Positions 1 through 12,642 of a DNA stretch of 64,000 nt are shown piece after piece. Source of the stretch: Nemopilema nomurai (lineage: Eukaryota > Cnidaria > Scyphozoa > Rhizostomeae > Rhizostomatidae); assembly GCA_003864495.1 (NCBI GenBank), contig ML133382.1:17679-81678 (forward strand), read 5' to 3'. Each line of letters starts with the position of its first letter. Within the stretch, counting starts at the first letter, position 1. The notes below the pieces were generated by a model, which was given only the letters and a program-made list of their open reading frames with translations, made no database searches and had not been told where the DNA came from. Both the position numbers and the translations under genes were made by a program.

Positions 1-3000
1 AGCTCTTAGACGTGTATTTTGCAAGATATGGTTTTCGAAGTTTCCCCGTTTTCCGCAAAACGCCAAGGCTATAGCCTTGCAAAATTGGTCAAAACTGATG
101 GAAAATTCCGACCTTCTTTTCTACCATTGTCTTGTAGAGCAGAACAAGGGCAACCTATTGGTGTACTTGGTTCAGCTCTTAGACGTGTATTTTGCAAGAT
201 ATGAGTTTTTTCGAAGTTTCCCCGTTTTCCGCAAAACGCCAAGGCTATAGCCTTGCAAAATTGGTCAAAACTGATGGAAAATTCCGACCTTCTTTTCTAC
301 CATTGTCTTGTAGAGCAGAACAAGGGCAACCTATTGGTGTACTTGGTTCAGCTCTTAGACGTGTATTTTGCAAGATATGAGGTTTTTCGAAGTTTCCCCG
401 TTTTCCGCAAAACGCCAAGGCTATAGCCTTGCAAAATTGGTCAAAACTGATGGAAAATTCCGACCTTCTTTTCTACCATTGTCTTGTAGAGCAGAACAAG
501 GGCAACCTATTGGTGTACTTGGTTCAGCTCTTAGACGTGTATTTTGCAAGATATGAGTGTTTTTCGAAGTTTCCCCGTTTTCCGCAAAACGCCAAGGCTA
601 TAGCCTTGCAAAATTGGTCAAAACTGATGGAAAATTCCGACCTTCTTTTCTACCATTGTCTTGTAGAGCAGAACAAGGGCAACCTATTGGTGTACTTGGT
701 TCAGCTCTTAGACGTGTATTTTGCAAGATATGATTTTTCGAAGTTTCCCCGTTTTCCGCAAAACGCCAAGGCTATAGCCTTGCAAAATTGGTCAAAACTG
801 ATGGAAAATTCCGACCTTCTTTTCTACCATTGTCTTGTAGAGCAGAACAAGGGCAACCTATTGGTGTACTTGGTTCAGCTCTTAGACGTGTATTTTGCAA
901 GATATGAGTTTTTTCGAAGTTTCCCCGTTTTCCGCAAAACGCCAAGGCTATAGCCTTGCAAAATTGGTCAAAACTGATGGAAAATTCCGACCTTCTTTTC
1001 TACCATTGTCTTGTAGAGCAGAACAAGGGCAACCTATTGGTGTACTTGGTTCAGCTCTTAGACGTGTATTTTGCAAGATATGAGTTTTTCGAAGTTTCCC
1101 CGTTTTCCGCAAAACGCCAAGGCTATAGCCTTGCAAAATTGGTCAAAACTGATGGAAAATTCCGACCTTCTTTTCTACCATTGTCTTGTAGAGCAGAACA
1201 AGGGCAACCTATTGGTGTACTTGGTTCAGCTCTTCGACGTGTATTTTGCAAGATATTTTCGAAGTTTCCCCGTTTTCCGCAAAACGCCAAGGCTATAGCC
1301 TTGCAAAATTGGTCAAAACTGATGGAAAATTCCGACCTTCTTTTCTACCATTGTCTTGTAGAGCAGAACAAGGGCAACCTATTGGTGTACTTGGTTCAGC
1401 TCTTAGACGTGTATTTTGCAAGATATGAGTGTTTTCGAAGTTTCCCCGTTTTCCGCAAAACGCCAAGGCTATAGCCTTGCAAAATTGGTCAAAACTGATG
1501 GAAAATTCCGACCTTCTTTTCTACCATTGTCTTGTAGAGCAGAACAAGGGCAACCTATTGGTGTACTTGGTTCAGCTCTTAGACGTGTATTTTGCAAGAT
1601 ATGAGTGTTTTTCGAAGTTTCCCCGTTTTCCGAAAACGCCAAGGCTATAGCCTTGCAAAATTGGTCAAAACTGATGGAAAATTCCGACCTTCTTTTCTAC
1701 CATTGTCTTGTAGAGCAGAACAAGGGCAACCTATTGGTGTACTTGGTTCAGCTCTTAGACGTGTATTTTGCAAGATATGAGTGTTTTTCGAAGTTTCCCC
1801 GTTTTCCGCAAAACGCCAAGGCTATAGCCTTGCAAAATTGGTCAAAACTGATGGAAAATTCCGACCTTCTTTTCTACCATTGTCTTGTAGAGCAGAACAA
1901 GGGCAACCTATTGGTGTACTTGGTTCAGCTCTTAGACGTGTATTTTGCAAGATATGAGTGTTTTTCGAAGTTTCCCCGTTTTCCGCAAAACGCCAAGGCT
2001 ATAGCCTTGCAAAATTGGTCAAAACTGATGGAAAATTCCGACCTTCTTTTCTACCATTGTCTTGTAGAGCAGAACAAGGGCAACCTATTGGTGTACTTGG
2101 TTCAGCTCTTAGACGTGTATTTTGCAAGATATGAGTGTTTTTCGAAGTTTCCCCGTTTTCCGCAAAACGCCAAGGCTATAGCCTTGCAAAATTGGTCAAA
2201 ACTGATGGAAAATTCCGACCTTCTTTTCTACCATTGTCTTGTAGAGCAGAACAAGGGCAACCTATTGGTGTACTTGGTTCAGCTCTTAGACGTGTATTTT
2301 GCAAGATATGGGTTTTTCGAAGTTTCCCCGTTTTCCGCAAAACGCCAAGGCTATAGCCTTGCAAAATTGGTCAAAACTGATGGAAAATTCCGACCTTCTT
2401 TTCTACCATTGTCTTGTAGAGCAGAACAAGGGCAACCTATTGGTGTACTTGGTTCAGCTCTTAGACGTGTATTTTGCAAGATATGAGTGTTTTCGAAGTT
2501 TCCCCGTTTTCCGCAAAACGCCAAGGCTATAGCCTTGCAAAATTGGTCAAAACTGATGGAAAATTCCGACCTTCTTTTCTACCATTGTCTTGTAGAGCAG
2601 AACAAGGGCAACCTATTGGTGTACTTGGTTCAGCTCTTAGACGTGTATTTTGCAAGATATGAGTTTTTCGAAGTTTCCCCGTTTTCCGCAAAACGCCAAG
2701 GCTATAGCCTTGCAAAATTGGTCAAAACTGATGGAAAATTCCGACCTTCTTTTCTACCATTGTCTTGTAGAGCAGAACAAGGGCAACCTATTGGTGTACT
2801 TGGTTCAGCTCTTAGACGTGTATTTTGCAAGATATGAGTGTTTTTCGAAGTTTCCCCGTTTTCCGCAAAACGCCAAGGCTATAGCCTTGCAAAATTGGTC
2901 AAAACTGATGGAAAATTCCGACCTTCTTTTCTACCATTGTCTTGTAGAGCAGAACAAGGGCAACCTATTGGTGTACTTGGTTCAGCTCTTAGACGTGTAT

Positions 3001-6000
3001 TTTGCAAGATATGAGTTTTTCGAAGTTTCCCCGTTTTCCGCAAAACGCCAAGGCTATAGCCTTGCAAAATTGGTCAAAACTGATGGAAAATTCCGACCTT
3101 CTTTTCTACCATTGTCTTGTAGAGCAGAACAAGGGCAACCTATTGGTGTACTTGGTTCAGCTCTTAGACGTGTATTTTGCAAGATATGGTTTTCGAAGTT
3201 TCCCCGTTTTCCGCAAAACGCCAAGGCTATAGCCTTGCAAAATTGGTCAAAACTGATGGAAAATTCCGACCTTCTTTTCTACCATTGTCTTGTAGAGCAG
3301 AACAAGGGCAACCTATTGGTGTACTTGGTTCAGCTCTTAGACGTGTATTTTGCAAGATATGAGTTTTTCGAAGTTTCCCCGTCCGCAAAACGCCAAGGCT
3401 ATAGCCTTGCAAAATTGGTCAAAACTGATGGAAAATTCCGACCTTCTTTTCTACCATTGTCTTGTAGAGCAGAACAAGGGCAACCTATTGGTGTACTTGG
3501 TTCAGCTCTTAGACGTGTATTTTGCAAGATATGTTTTCGAAGTTTCCCCGTTTTCCGCAAAACGCCAAGGCTATAGCCTTGCAAAATTGGTCAAAACTGA
3601 TGGAAAATTCCGACCTTCTTTTCTACCATTGTCTTGTAGAGCAGAACAAGGGCAACCTATTGGTGTACTTGGTTCAGCTCTTAGACGTGTATTTTGCAAG
3701 ATATGAGTGTTTTTCGAAGTTTCCCCGTTTTCCGCAAAACGCCAAGGCTATAGCCTTGCAAAATTGGTCAAAACTGATGGAAAATTCCGACCTTCTTTTC
3801 TACCATTGTCTTGTAGAGCAGAACAAGGGCAACCTATTGGTGTACTTGGTTCAGCTCTTAGACGTGTATTTTGCAAGATATGAGTTTTTCGAAGTTTCCC
3901 CGTTTTCCGCAAAACGCCAAGGCTATAGCCTTGCAAAATTGGTCAAAACTGATGGAAAATTCCGACCTTCTTTTCTACCATTGTCTTGTAGAGCAGAACA
4001 AGGGCAACCTATTGGTGTACTTGGTTCAGCTCTTAGACGTGTATTTTGCAAGATATGAGTTTTTCGAAGTTTCCCCGTTTTCCGCAAAACGCCAAGGCTA
4101 TAGCCTTGCAAAATTGGTCAAAACTGATGGAAAATTCCGACCTTCTTTTCTACCATTGTCTTGTAGAGCAGAACAAGGGCAACCTATTGGTGTACTTGGT
4201 TCAGCTCTTAGACGTGTATTTTGCAAGATATGGTTTTTCGAAGTTTCCCCGTTTTCCGCAAAACGCCAAGGCTATAGCCTTGCAAAATTGGTCAAAACTG
4301 ATGGAAAATTCCGACCTTCTTTTCTACCATTGTCTTGTAGAGCAGAACAAGGGCAACCTATTGGTGTACTTGGTTCAGCTCTTAGACGTGTATTTTGCAA
4401 GATATGAGTTTTTTCGAAGTTTCCCCGTTTTCCGCAAAACGCCAAGGCTATAGCCTTGCAAAATTGGTCAAAACTGATGGAAAATTCCGACCTTCTTTTC
4501 TACCATTGTCTTGTAGAGCAGAACAAGGGCAACCTATTGGTGTACTTGGTTCAGCTCTTAGACGTGTATTTTGCAAGATATGAGTGTTTTTCGAAGTTTC
4601 CCCGTTTTCCGCAAAACGCCAAGGCTATAGCCTTGCAAAATTGGTCAAAACTGATGGAAAATTCCGACCTTCTTTTCTACCATTGTCTTGTAGAGCAGAA
4701 CAAGGGCAACCTATTGGTGTACTTGGTTCAGCTCTTAGACGTGTATTTTGCAAGATATGAGTGTTTTTCGAAGTTTCCCCGTTTTCCGCAAAACGCCAAG
4801 GCTATAGCCTTGCAAAATTGGTCAAAACTGATGGAAAATTCCGACCTTCTTTTCTACCATTGTCTTGTAGAGCAGAACAAGGGCAACCTATTGGTGTACT
4901 TGGTTCAGCTCTTAGACGTGTATTTTGCAAGATATGAGTTTTTTCGAAGTTTCCCCGTTTCTCGCAAAACGCCAAGGCTATAGCCTTGCAAAATTGGTCA
5001 AAACTGATGGAAAATTCCGACCTTCTTTTCTACCATTGTCTTGTAGAGCAGAACAAGGGCAACCTATTGGTGTACTTGGTTCAGCTCTTAGACGTGTATT
5101 TTGCAAGATATGAGTGTTTTTCGAAGTTTCCCCGTTTTCCGCAAAACGCCAAGGCTATAGCCTTGCAAAATTGGTCAAAACTGATGGAAAATTCCGACCT
5201 TCTTTTCTACCATTGTCTTGTAGAGCAGAACAAGGGCAACCTATTGGTGTACTTGGTTCAGCTCTTAGACGTGTATTTTGCAAGATATGAGTTTTTCGAA
5301 GTTTCCCCGTTTTCCGCAAAACGCCAAGGCTATAGCCTTGCAAAATTGGTCAAAACTGATGGAAAATTCCGACCTTCTTTTCTACCATTGTCTTGTAGAG
5401 CAGAACAAGGGCAACCTATTGGTGTACTTGGTTCAGCTCTTAGACGTGTATTTTGCAAGATATGAGTGTTTTTCGAAGTTTCCCCGTTTTCCGCAAAACG
5501 CCAAGGCTATAGCCTTGCAAAATTGGTCAAAACTGATGGAAAATTCCGACCTTCTTTTCTACCATTGTCTTGTAGAGCAGAACAAGGGCAACCTATTGGT
5601 GTACTTGGTTCAGCTCTTAGACGTGTATTTTGCAAGATATGAGTTTTTTCGAAGTTTCCCCGTTTTCCGCAAAACGCCAAGGCTATAGCCTTGCAAAATT
5701 GGTCAAAACTGATGGAAAATTCCGACCTTCTTTTCTACCATTGTCTTGTAGAGCAGAACAAGGGCAACCTATTGGTGTACTTGGTTCAGCTCTTAGACGT
5801 GTATTTTGCAAGATATGAGTTTTTTCGAAGTTTCCCCGTTTTCCGCAAAACGCCAAGGCTATAGCCTTGCAAAATTGGTCAAAACTGATGGAAAATTCCG
5901 ACCTTCTTTTCTACCATTGTCTTGTAGAGCAGAACAAGGGCAACCTATTGGTGTACTTGGTTCAGCTCTTAGACGTGTATTTTGCAAGATATGAGTGTTT

Positions 6001-9000
6001 TTCGAAGTTTCCCCGTTTTCCGCAAAACGCCAAGGCTATAGCCTTGCAAAATTGGTCAAAACTGATGGAAAATTCCGACCTTCTTTTCTACCATTGTCTT
6101 GTAGAGCAGAACAAGGGCAACCTATTGGTGTACTTGGTTCAGCTCTTAGACGTGTATTTTGCAAGATATGAGTGTTTTTCGAAGTTTCCCCGTTTTCCGC
6201 AAAACGCCAAGGCTATAGCCTTGCAAAATTGGTCAAAACTGATGGAAAATTCCGACCTTCTTTTCTACCATTGTCTTGTAGAGCAGAACAAGGGCAACCT
6301 ATTGGTGTACTTGGTTCAGCTCTTAGACGTGTATTTTGCAAGATATGAGTGTTTTCGAAGTTTCCCCGTTTTCCGCAAAACGCCAAGGCTATAGCCTTGC
6401 AAAATTGGTCAAAACTGATGGAAAATTCCGACCTTCTTTTCTACCATTGTCTTGTAGAGCAGAACAAGGGCAACCTATTGGTGTACTTGGTTCAGCTCTT
6501 AGACGTGTATTTTGCAAGATATGATTTTTCGAAGTTTCCCCGTTTTCCGCAAAACGCCAAGGCTATAGCCTTGCAAAATTGGTCAAAACTGATGGAAAAT
6601 TCCGACCTTCTTTTCTACCATTGTCTTGTAGAGCAGAACAAGGGCAACCTATTGGTGTACTTGGTTCAGCTCTTAGACGTGTATTTTGCAAGATATGAGT
6701 GTTTTCGAAGTTTCCCCGTTTTCCGCAAAACGCCAAGGCTATAGCCTTGCAAAATTGGTCAAAACTGATGGAAAATTCCGACCTTCTTTTCTACCATTGT
6801 CTTGTAGAGCAGAACAAGGGCAACCTATTGGTGTACTTGGTTCAGCTCTTAGACGTGTATTTTGCAAGATATGAGTTTTTTCGAAGTTCCCCGTTTTCCG
6901 CAAAACGCCAAGGCTATAGCCTTGCAAAATTGGTCAAAACTGATGGAAAATTCCGACCTTCTTTTCTACCATTGTCTTGTAGAGCAGAACAAGGGCAACC
7001 TATTGGTGTACTTGGTTCAGCTCTTAGACGTGTATTTTGCAAGATATGAGTGTTTTTCGAAGTTTCCCCGTTTTCCGCAAAACGCCAAGGCTATAGCCTT
7101 GCAAAATTGGTCAAAACTGATGGAAAATTCCGACCTTCTTTTCTACCATTGTCTTGTAGAGCAGAACAAGGGCAACCTATTGGTGTACTTGGTTCAGCTC
7201 TTAGACGTGTATTTTGCAAGATATGAGTTTTTTCGAAGTTTCCCCGTTTTCCGCAAAACGCCAAGGCTATAGCCTTGCAAAATTGGTCAAAACTGATGGA
7301 AAATTCCGACCTTCTTTTCTACCATTGTCTTGTAGAGCAGAACAAGGGCAACCTATTGGTGTACTTGGTTCAGCTCTTAGACGTGTATTTTGCAAGATAT
7401 GAGTTTTTTCGAAGTTTCCCCGTTTTCCGCAAAACGCCAAGGCTATAGCCTTGCAAAATTGGTCAAAACTGATGGAAAATTCCGACCTTCTTTTCTACCA
7501 TTGTCTTGTAGAGCAGAACAAGGGCAACCTATTGGTGTACTTGGTTCAGCTCTTAGACGTGTATTTTGCAAGATATGAGTGTTTTCGAAGTTTCCCCGTT
7601 TTCCGCAAAACGCCAAGGCTATAGCCTTGCAAAATTGGTCAAAACTGATGGAAAATTCCGACCTTCTTTTCTACCATTGTCTTGTAGAGCAGAACAAGGG
7701 CAACCTATTGGTGTACTTGGTTCAGCTCTTAGACGTGTATTTTGCAAGATATGAGTGTTTTTCGAAGTTCCCCGTTTTCCGCAAAACGCCAAGGCTATAG
7801 CCTTGCAAAATTGGTCAAAACTGATGGAAAATTCCGACCTTCTTTTCTACCATTGTCTTGTAGAGCAGAACAAGGGCAACCTATTGGTGTACTTGGTTCA
7901 GCTCTTAGACGTGTATTTTGCAAGATATGAGTGTTTTTCGAAGTTTCCCCGTTTTCCGCAAAACGCCAAGGCTATAGCCTTGCAAAATTGGTCAAAACTG
8001 ATGGAAAATTCCGACCTTCTTTTCTACCATTGTCTTGTAGAGCAGAACAAGGGCAACCTATTGGTGTACTTGGTTCAGCTCTTAGACGTGTATTTTGCAA
8101 GATATGAGGTTTTCGAAGTTTCCCCGTTTTCCGCAAAACGCCAAGGCTATAGCCTTGCAAAATTGGTCAAAACTGATGGAAAATTCCGACCTTCTTTTCT
8201 ACCATTGTCTTGTAGAGCAGAACAAGGGCAACCTATTGGTGTACTTGGTTCAGCTCTTAGACGTGTATTTTGCAAGATATGAGTTTTTCGAAGTTTCCCC
8301 GTTTTCCGCAAAACGCCAAGGCTATAGCCTTGCAAAATTGGTCAAAACTGATGGAAAATTCCGACCTTCTTTTCTACCATTGTCTTGTAGAGCAGAACAA
8401 GGGCAACCTATTGGTGTACTTGGTTCAGCTCTTAGACGTGTATTTTGCAAGATATGAGTGTTTTTCGAAGTTCCCCGTTTTCCGCAAAACGCCAAGGCTA
8501 TAGCCTTGCAAAATTGGTCAAAACTGATGGAAAATTCCGACCTTCTTTTCTACCATTGTCTTGTAGAGCAGAACAAGGGCAACCTATTGGTGTACTTGGT
8601 TCAGCTCTTAGACGTGTATTTTGCAAGATATGAGTGTTTTCGAAGTTTCCCCGTTTTCCGCAAAACGCCAAGGCTATAGCCTTGCAAAATTGGTCAAAAC
8701 TGATGGAAAATTCCGACCTTCTTTTCTACCATTGTCTTGTAGAGCAGAACAAGGGCAACCTATTGGTGTACTTGGTTCAGCTCTTAGACGTGTATTTTGC
8801 AAGATATGAGTGTTTTCGAAGTTTCCCCGTTTTCCGCAAAACGCCAAGGCTATAGCCTTGCAAAATTGGTCAAAACTGATGGAAAATTCCGACCTTCTTT
8901 TCTACCATTGTCTTGTAGAGCAGAACAAGGGCAACCTATTGGTGTACTTGGTTCAGCTCTTAGACGTGTATTTTGCAAGATATGAGTGTTTTCGAAGTTC

Positions 9001-11383
9001 CCCGTTTTCCGCAAAACGCCAAGGCTATAGCCTTGCAAAATTGGTCAAAACTGATGGAAAATTCCGACCTTCTTTTCTACCATTGTCTTGTAGAGCAGAA
9101 CAAGGGCAACCTATTGGTGTACTTGGTTCAGCTCTTAGACGTGTATTTTGCAAGATATGAGTGTTTTTCGAAGTTTCCCCGTTTTCCGTTAAACGCCAAG
9201 GCTATAGCCTTGCAAAATTGGTCAAAACTGATGGAAAATTCCGACCTTCTTTTCTACCATGTCTTGTAGAGCAGAACAAGGGCAACCTATTGGTGTACTT
9301 GGTTCAGCTCTTAGACGTGTATTTTGCAAGATATGAGTCTTTTTCGAAGTTTCCCCGTTTTCCGCAAAACGCCAAGGCTATAGCCTTGCAAATTGGTCAA
9401 AACTGATGGAAAATTCCGACCTTCTTTTCTACCATTGTCTTGTAGAGCAGAACAAGGGCAACCTATTGGTGTACTTGGTTCAGCTCTTAGACGTGTATTT
9501 TGCAAGATATGAGTGTTTTTCGAAGTTTCCCCGTTTTCCGAAAACGCCAAGGCTATAGCCTTGCAAAATTGGTCAAAACTGATGGAAAATTCCGACCTTC
9601 TTTTCTACCATTGTCTTGTAGAGCAGAACAAGGGCAACCTATTGGTGTACTTGGTTCAGCTCTTAGACGTGTATTTTGCAAGATATGAGTGTTTTCGAAG
9701 TTTCCCCGTTTTCCGCAAAACGCCAAGGCTATAGCCTTGCAAAATTGGTCAAAACTGATGGAAAATTCCGACCTTCTTTTCTACCATTGTCTTGTAGAGC
9801 AGAACAAGGCCAACCTATTGGTGTACTTGGTTCAGCTCTTAGACGTGTATTTTGCAAGATATGAGGTTTTTCGAAGTTTCCCCGTTTTCCGCAAAACGCC
9901 AAGGCTATAGCCTTGCAAAATTGGTCAAAACTGATGGAAAATTCCGACCTTCTTTTCTACCATTGTCTTGTAGAGCAGAACAAGGGCAACCTATTGGTGT
10001 ACTTGGTTCAGCTCTTAGACGTGTATTTTGCAAGATATGAGTGTTTTTCGAAGTTTCCCTGTTTTCCGGAAAACGCGAAGGCTATAGCCTTGCAAAATTG
10101 CTCAAAACTGATGGAAAATTCCGACCTTCTTTTCTACCATTGCCTTGTAGAGCAGAACAAGGGCAACCTATTGGTGTACTTGGTTCAGCTCTTAGACGTG
10201 TATTTTGCAAGATATGAGTTTTTTGAAGTTTCCCCGTTTTCCGCAAAACGCCAAGGCTATAGCCTTGCAAAATTGGTCAAAACTGATGGAAAATTCCGAC
10301 CTTCTTTTCTACCATTGTCTTGTAGAGCAGAAAAAGGCAACCTATTGGTGTACTTGGTTAGCTCTTAGACGTGTATTTTGCAAGATATGAGTTTTTTCGA
10401 AGTTTCCCCTTTTCCGCAAAACGCCAAGGCTATAGCCTTGCAAAATTGGTCAAAACTGATGGAAAATTCCGACCTTCTTTTCTACCAATGTCTTTAGAGC
10501 AGAACAAGTGAAACCTATTGTGTACTTGGTTCAGCTCTTCGACGTGTATTTTGCAAGATATGAGTTTTTTCGAAGTTTCCCCGTTTTCCGCAAAACGCCA
10601 AGGCTATAGCCTTGCAAATTGGTCAAAACTGATGGAAATTCCGACCTTCTTTTCTACCATGTCTTGTAGAGCAGAACAAGGGCAACCTATTGGTGTACTT
10701 GGTTTAGCTCTTAGACGTGTATTTTGCAAGATATGAGTCTTTTTCGAAGTTTCCCCGTTTTCCGCAAAACGCCAAGGCTATAGCCTTGCAAAATTGGTCA
10801 AAACTGATGGAAAATTCCGACCTTCTTTTCTACCATTGTCTTGTAGAGCAGAACAAGGGCAACCTATTGTTGTACTTGTTTCAGCACTTAGACGTGTATT
10901 TTGCAAGATATGAGTGTTTTCGGAGTTGCCCCGCCTCCGCAAAACGCCAAAGCTATAGCCTTGCAAAATTGGTCAAAACTGATGGAAAATTCCGACCTTC
11001 TTTTCTACCATTGTCTTGTAGACCAGAACAAGGGCAACCTATTGGTGTACTTGGTTCAGCTCTTCGACGTGTATTTTGCAAGATATGAGTGGTTTTTCGA
11101 GTTGCCTGGAAAACGCCAAGGCTATAGCCTTGCAAATGGTCAAAACTGATGGAAAATTCCGACTTCTTTTCTACCAATGTCTTGTAGAGCAGAACAAGGG
11201 CAACCTATTGGTGTACTTGGTTCAGCTCTTAGACGTGTATTTTGCAAGATATGAGTGTTTTTCGAAGTTCCCGTTTTGGAAAACGCCAAGGCTATAGCCT
11301 TGCAAAATTGCTCAAAACTGATGGAAAATTCCGACCTTCTTTTCTACCAATTGTTGTAGAGCAGAACAAGGGCAACCTATTGA
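1..11383. repeat. Satellite array, ~176-bp monomer, ~65 head-to-tail copies
   Basis: Units repeat at 170-178 bp spacing, mostly 175-176 bp, without interruption from the first base of the window to about 11383. The array therefore continues to the left of the window. Interior copies are almost identical over some 165 bp. Variation between neighbours is concentrated in a short stretch between GATATG and CGAAG. Each unit carries the perfect 16-bp palindrome CAAGGCTATAGCCTTG and, just before it, the inverted pair GTTTT-CCGC-AAAAC. From about 10030 onward substitutions and small deletions rise sharply, and the last unit stops at GGCAACCTATTG. Many overlapping frames of 60-308 codons run through the array on both strands, but they follow from the repeat and I do not call them genes. 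Monomer length is close to nucleosomal spacing, as in many centromeric or heterochromatic satellites. A centromeric role is only a possibility. Confidence 0.98.
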
Positions 11384-12642
11384 TACAGACTTACAAATTT
11401 TCAATAGATAAAGGCTTGTTTTCTTTGCCTAAAAGTCTAAGTGAAAAAGGCTGCAAATATTACATTCGAAAAACAATAGAAAACTCAACCCCTATCAAAG
11501 GCTTTAGCTACAATGAAAGGTTTACTTAAAAGGGTATTTTGCAAAAAACCACAACTTTCCCTATTTCGTAGCCTTGCTTCGATTAGCCGAATGTGGCTTT
11601 GACAAGTTATGGCTGCAATTTTTGTTGAACATAAGCAAGCACAATTCTAGTCTTCTTAACATCTAGTGACTCTAATCCATGATTTGACAGAGACGTAGTT
11701 AGAGGAATCTTCCACGAAAAGTCAGCACAAGTCAGACTCACCCTGTTGACTTATAGCAGTTTATATCGAGTTTCTCTCAAAAATGGGAATTTTTTCATGA
11801 TTCAAGACAAATTACCTAGCAGCATGCACTGAGTCTACTTTTTCGATGCTTTGACAAATAGGCAGAAAATTTTTGCACAAGATACCATAATTTTTGCAAA
11901 GCTGTGGCGTTGCTTTGAAGCTATTTGCAGGTAGAAATGTGAAAAGTCAGCATGAGCGGAAAGCTGTTCTGTCATGCCATTTCAATAAAAGTTAACTCAA
12001 AGTTTGCCTTTAATCTACCTAAGATTAAATAAGAATAGCATAACAAATGGATAGAGGGATTAGCTCCAACGCAAAACACAGACATAAAAATTTGTTGCAG
12101 GCACTGAAAACTCTCTTGCTACCCAAAAGGCAAAATGATGTTTACTAGGAGCTTAAACGTCATAGACATGAGGATGGTATTTCAGAAATGTCTTAAACAA
12201 ATCAAAGAATTTTCAACCAAATCAAAGATTCTGAGATATCAAAGCGCACTAAAATTTACAATACTGTACATCGACTTATATTCTATAAAACAATAGGTGA
12301 GCCGTCACACGTATAAAAACAAAACACTTTCTTATAACGGAAGGTCCACAAAGATAGGAGAACTTTTCATGAGGTTGCCTATAGGCATAGCTAGATTTGA
12401 ACACATCCTGACTGTCTGCAACTCCTAAAAGCTTGCAACCTTTGTAGTTCCCTTAGTGTTACTCGACTTGTTTTTAGAAGGGTGAGGTGGTAGAGACGAA
12501 AGTTCATTTTGCAAAGGAAACTAATTCTTAGTCACAATTATATTAAGCATTAGTTTGTTGCAACAAAAGTGTTCACTTCGAAGAGCTCATGCCAAAATTC
12601 ACATTCTGTAAACTATGTACAATTTTACGTAAGACCTATATT
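11384..12642. other. Spacer between satellite and SLC25 carrier gene
   Basis: Unique AT-rich sequence with no reading frame I can support. It must contain the 3' untranslated region of the minus-strand carrier gene that ends at 12643. I see no minus-strand AATAAA here. The variant ATTAAA, read on the minus strand near 12007-12012, is a weak candidate for the polyadenylation signal. Confidence 0.6.

Noticed and set aside
18..11290. CENP-B box in the satellite monomer
   Set aside because: TTCGAAGTTTCCCCG has a similar length and starts with TTCG but lacks the required A and CGGG positions; the other strand does not match either.
1..11383. CRISPR-like array
   Set aside because: The whole ~176-bp monomer repeats and there are no unique spacers between short repeats; the genome is animal.
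1..11500. Many open frames of 60-308 codons on both strands across the satellite
   Set aside because: They follow from a stop-poor repeated monomer. Frames shift between units with linker length, the same DNA is open in several frames, and no start, splice or domain evidence exists.
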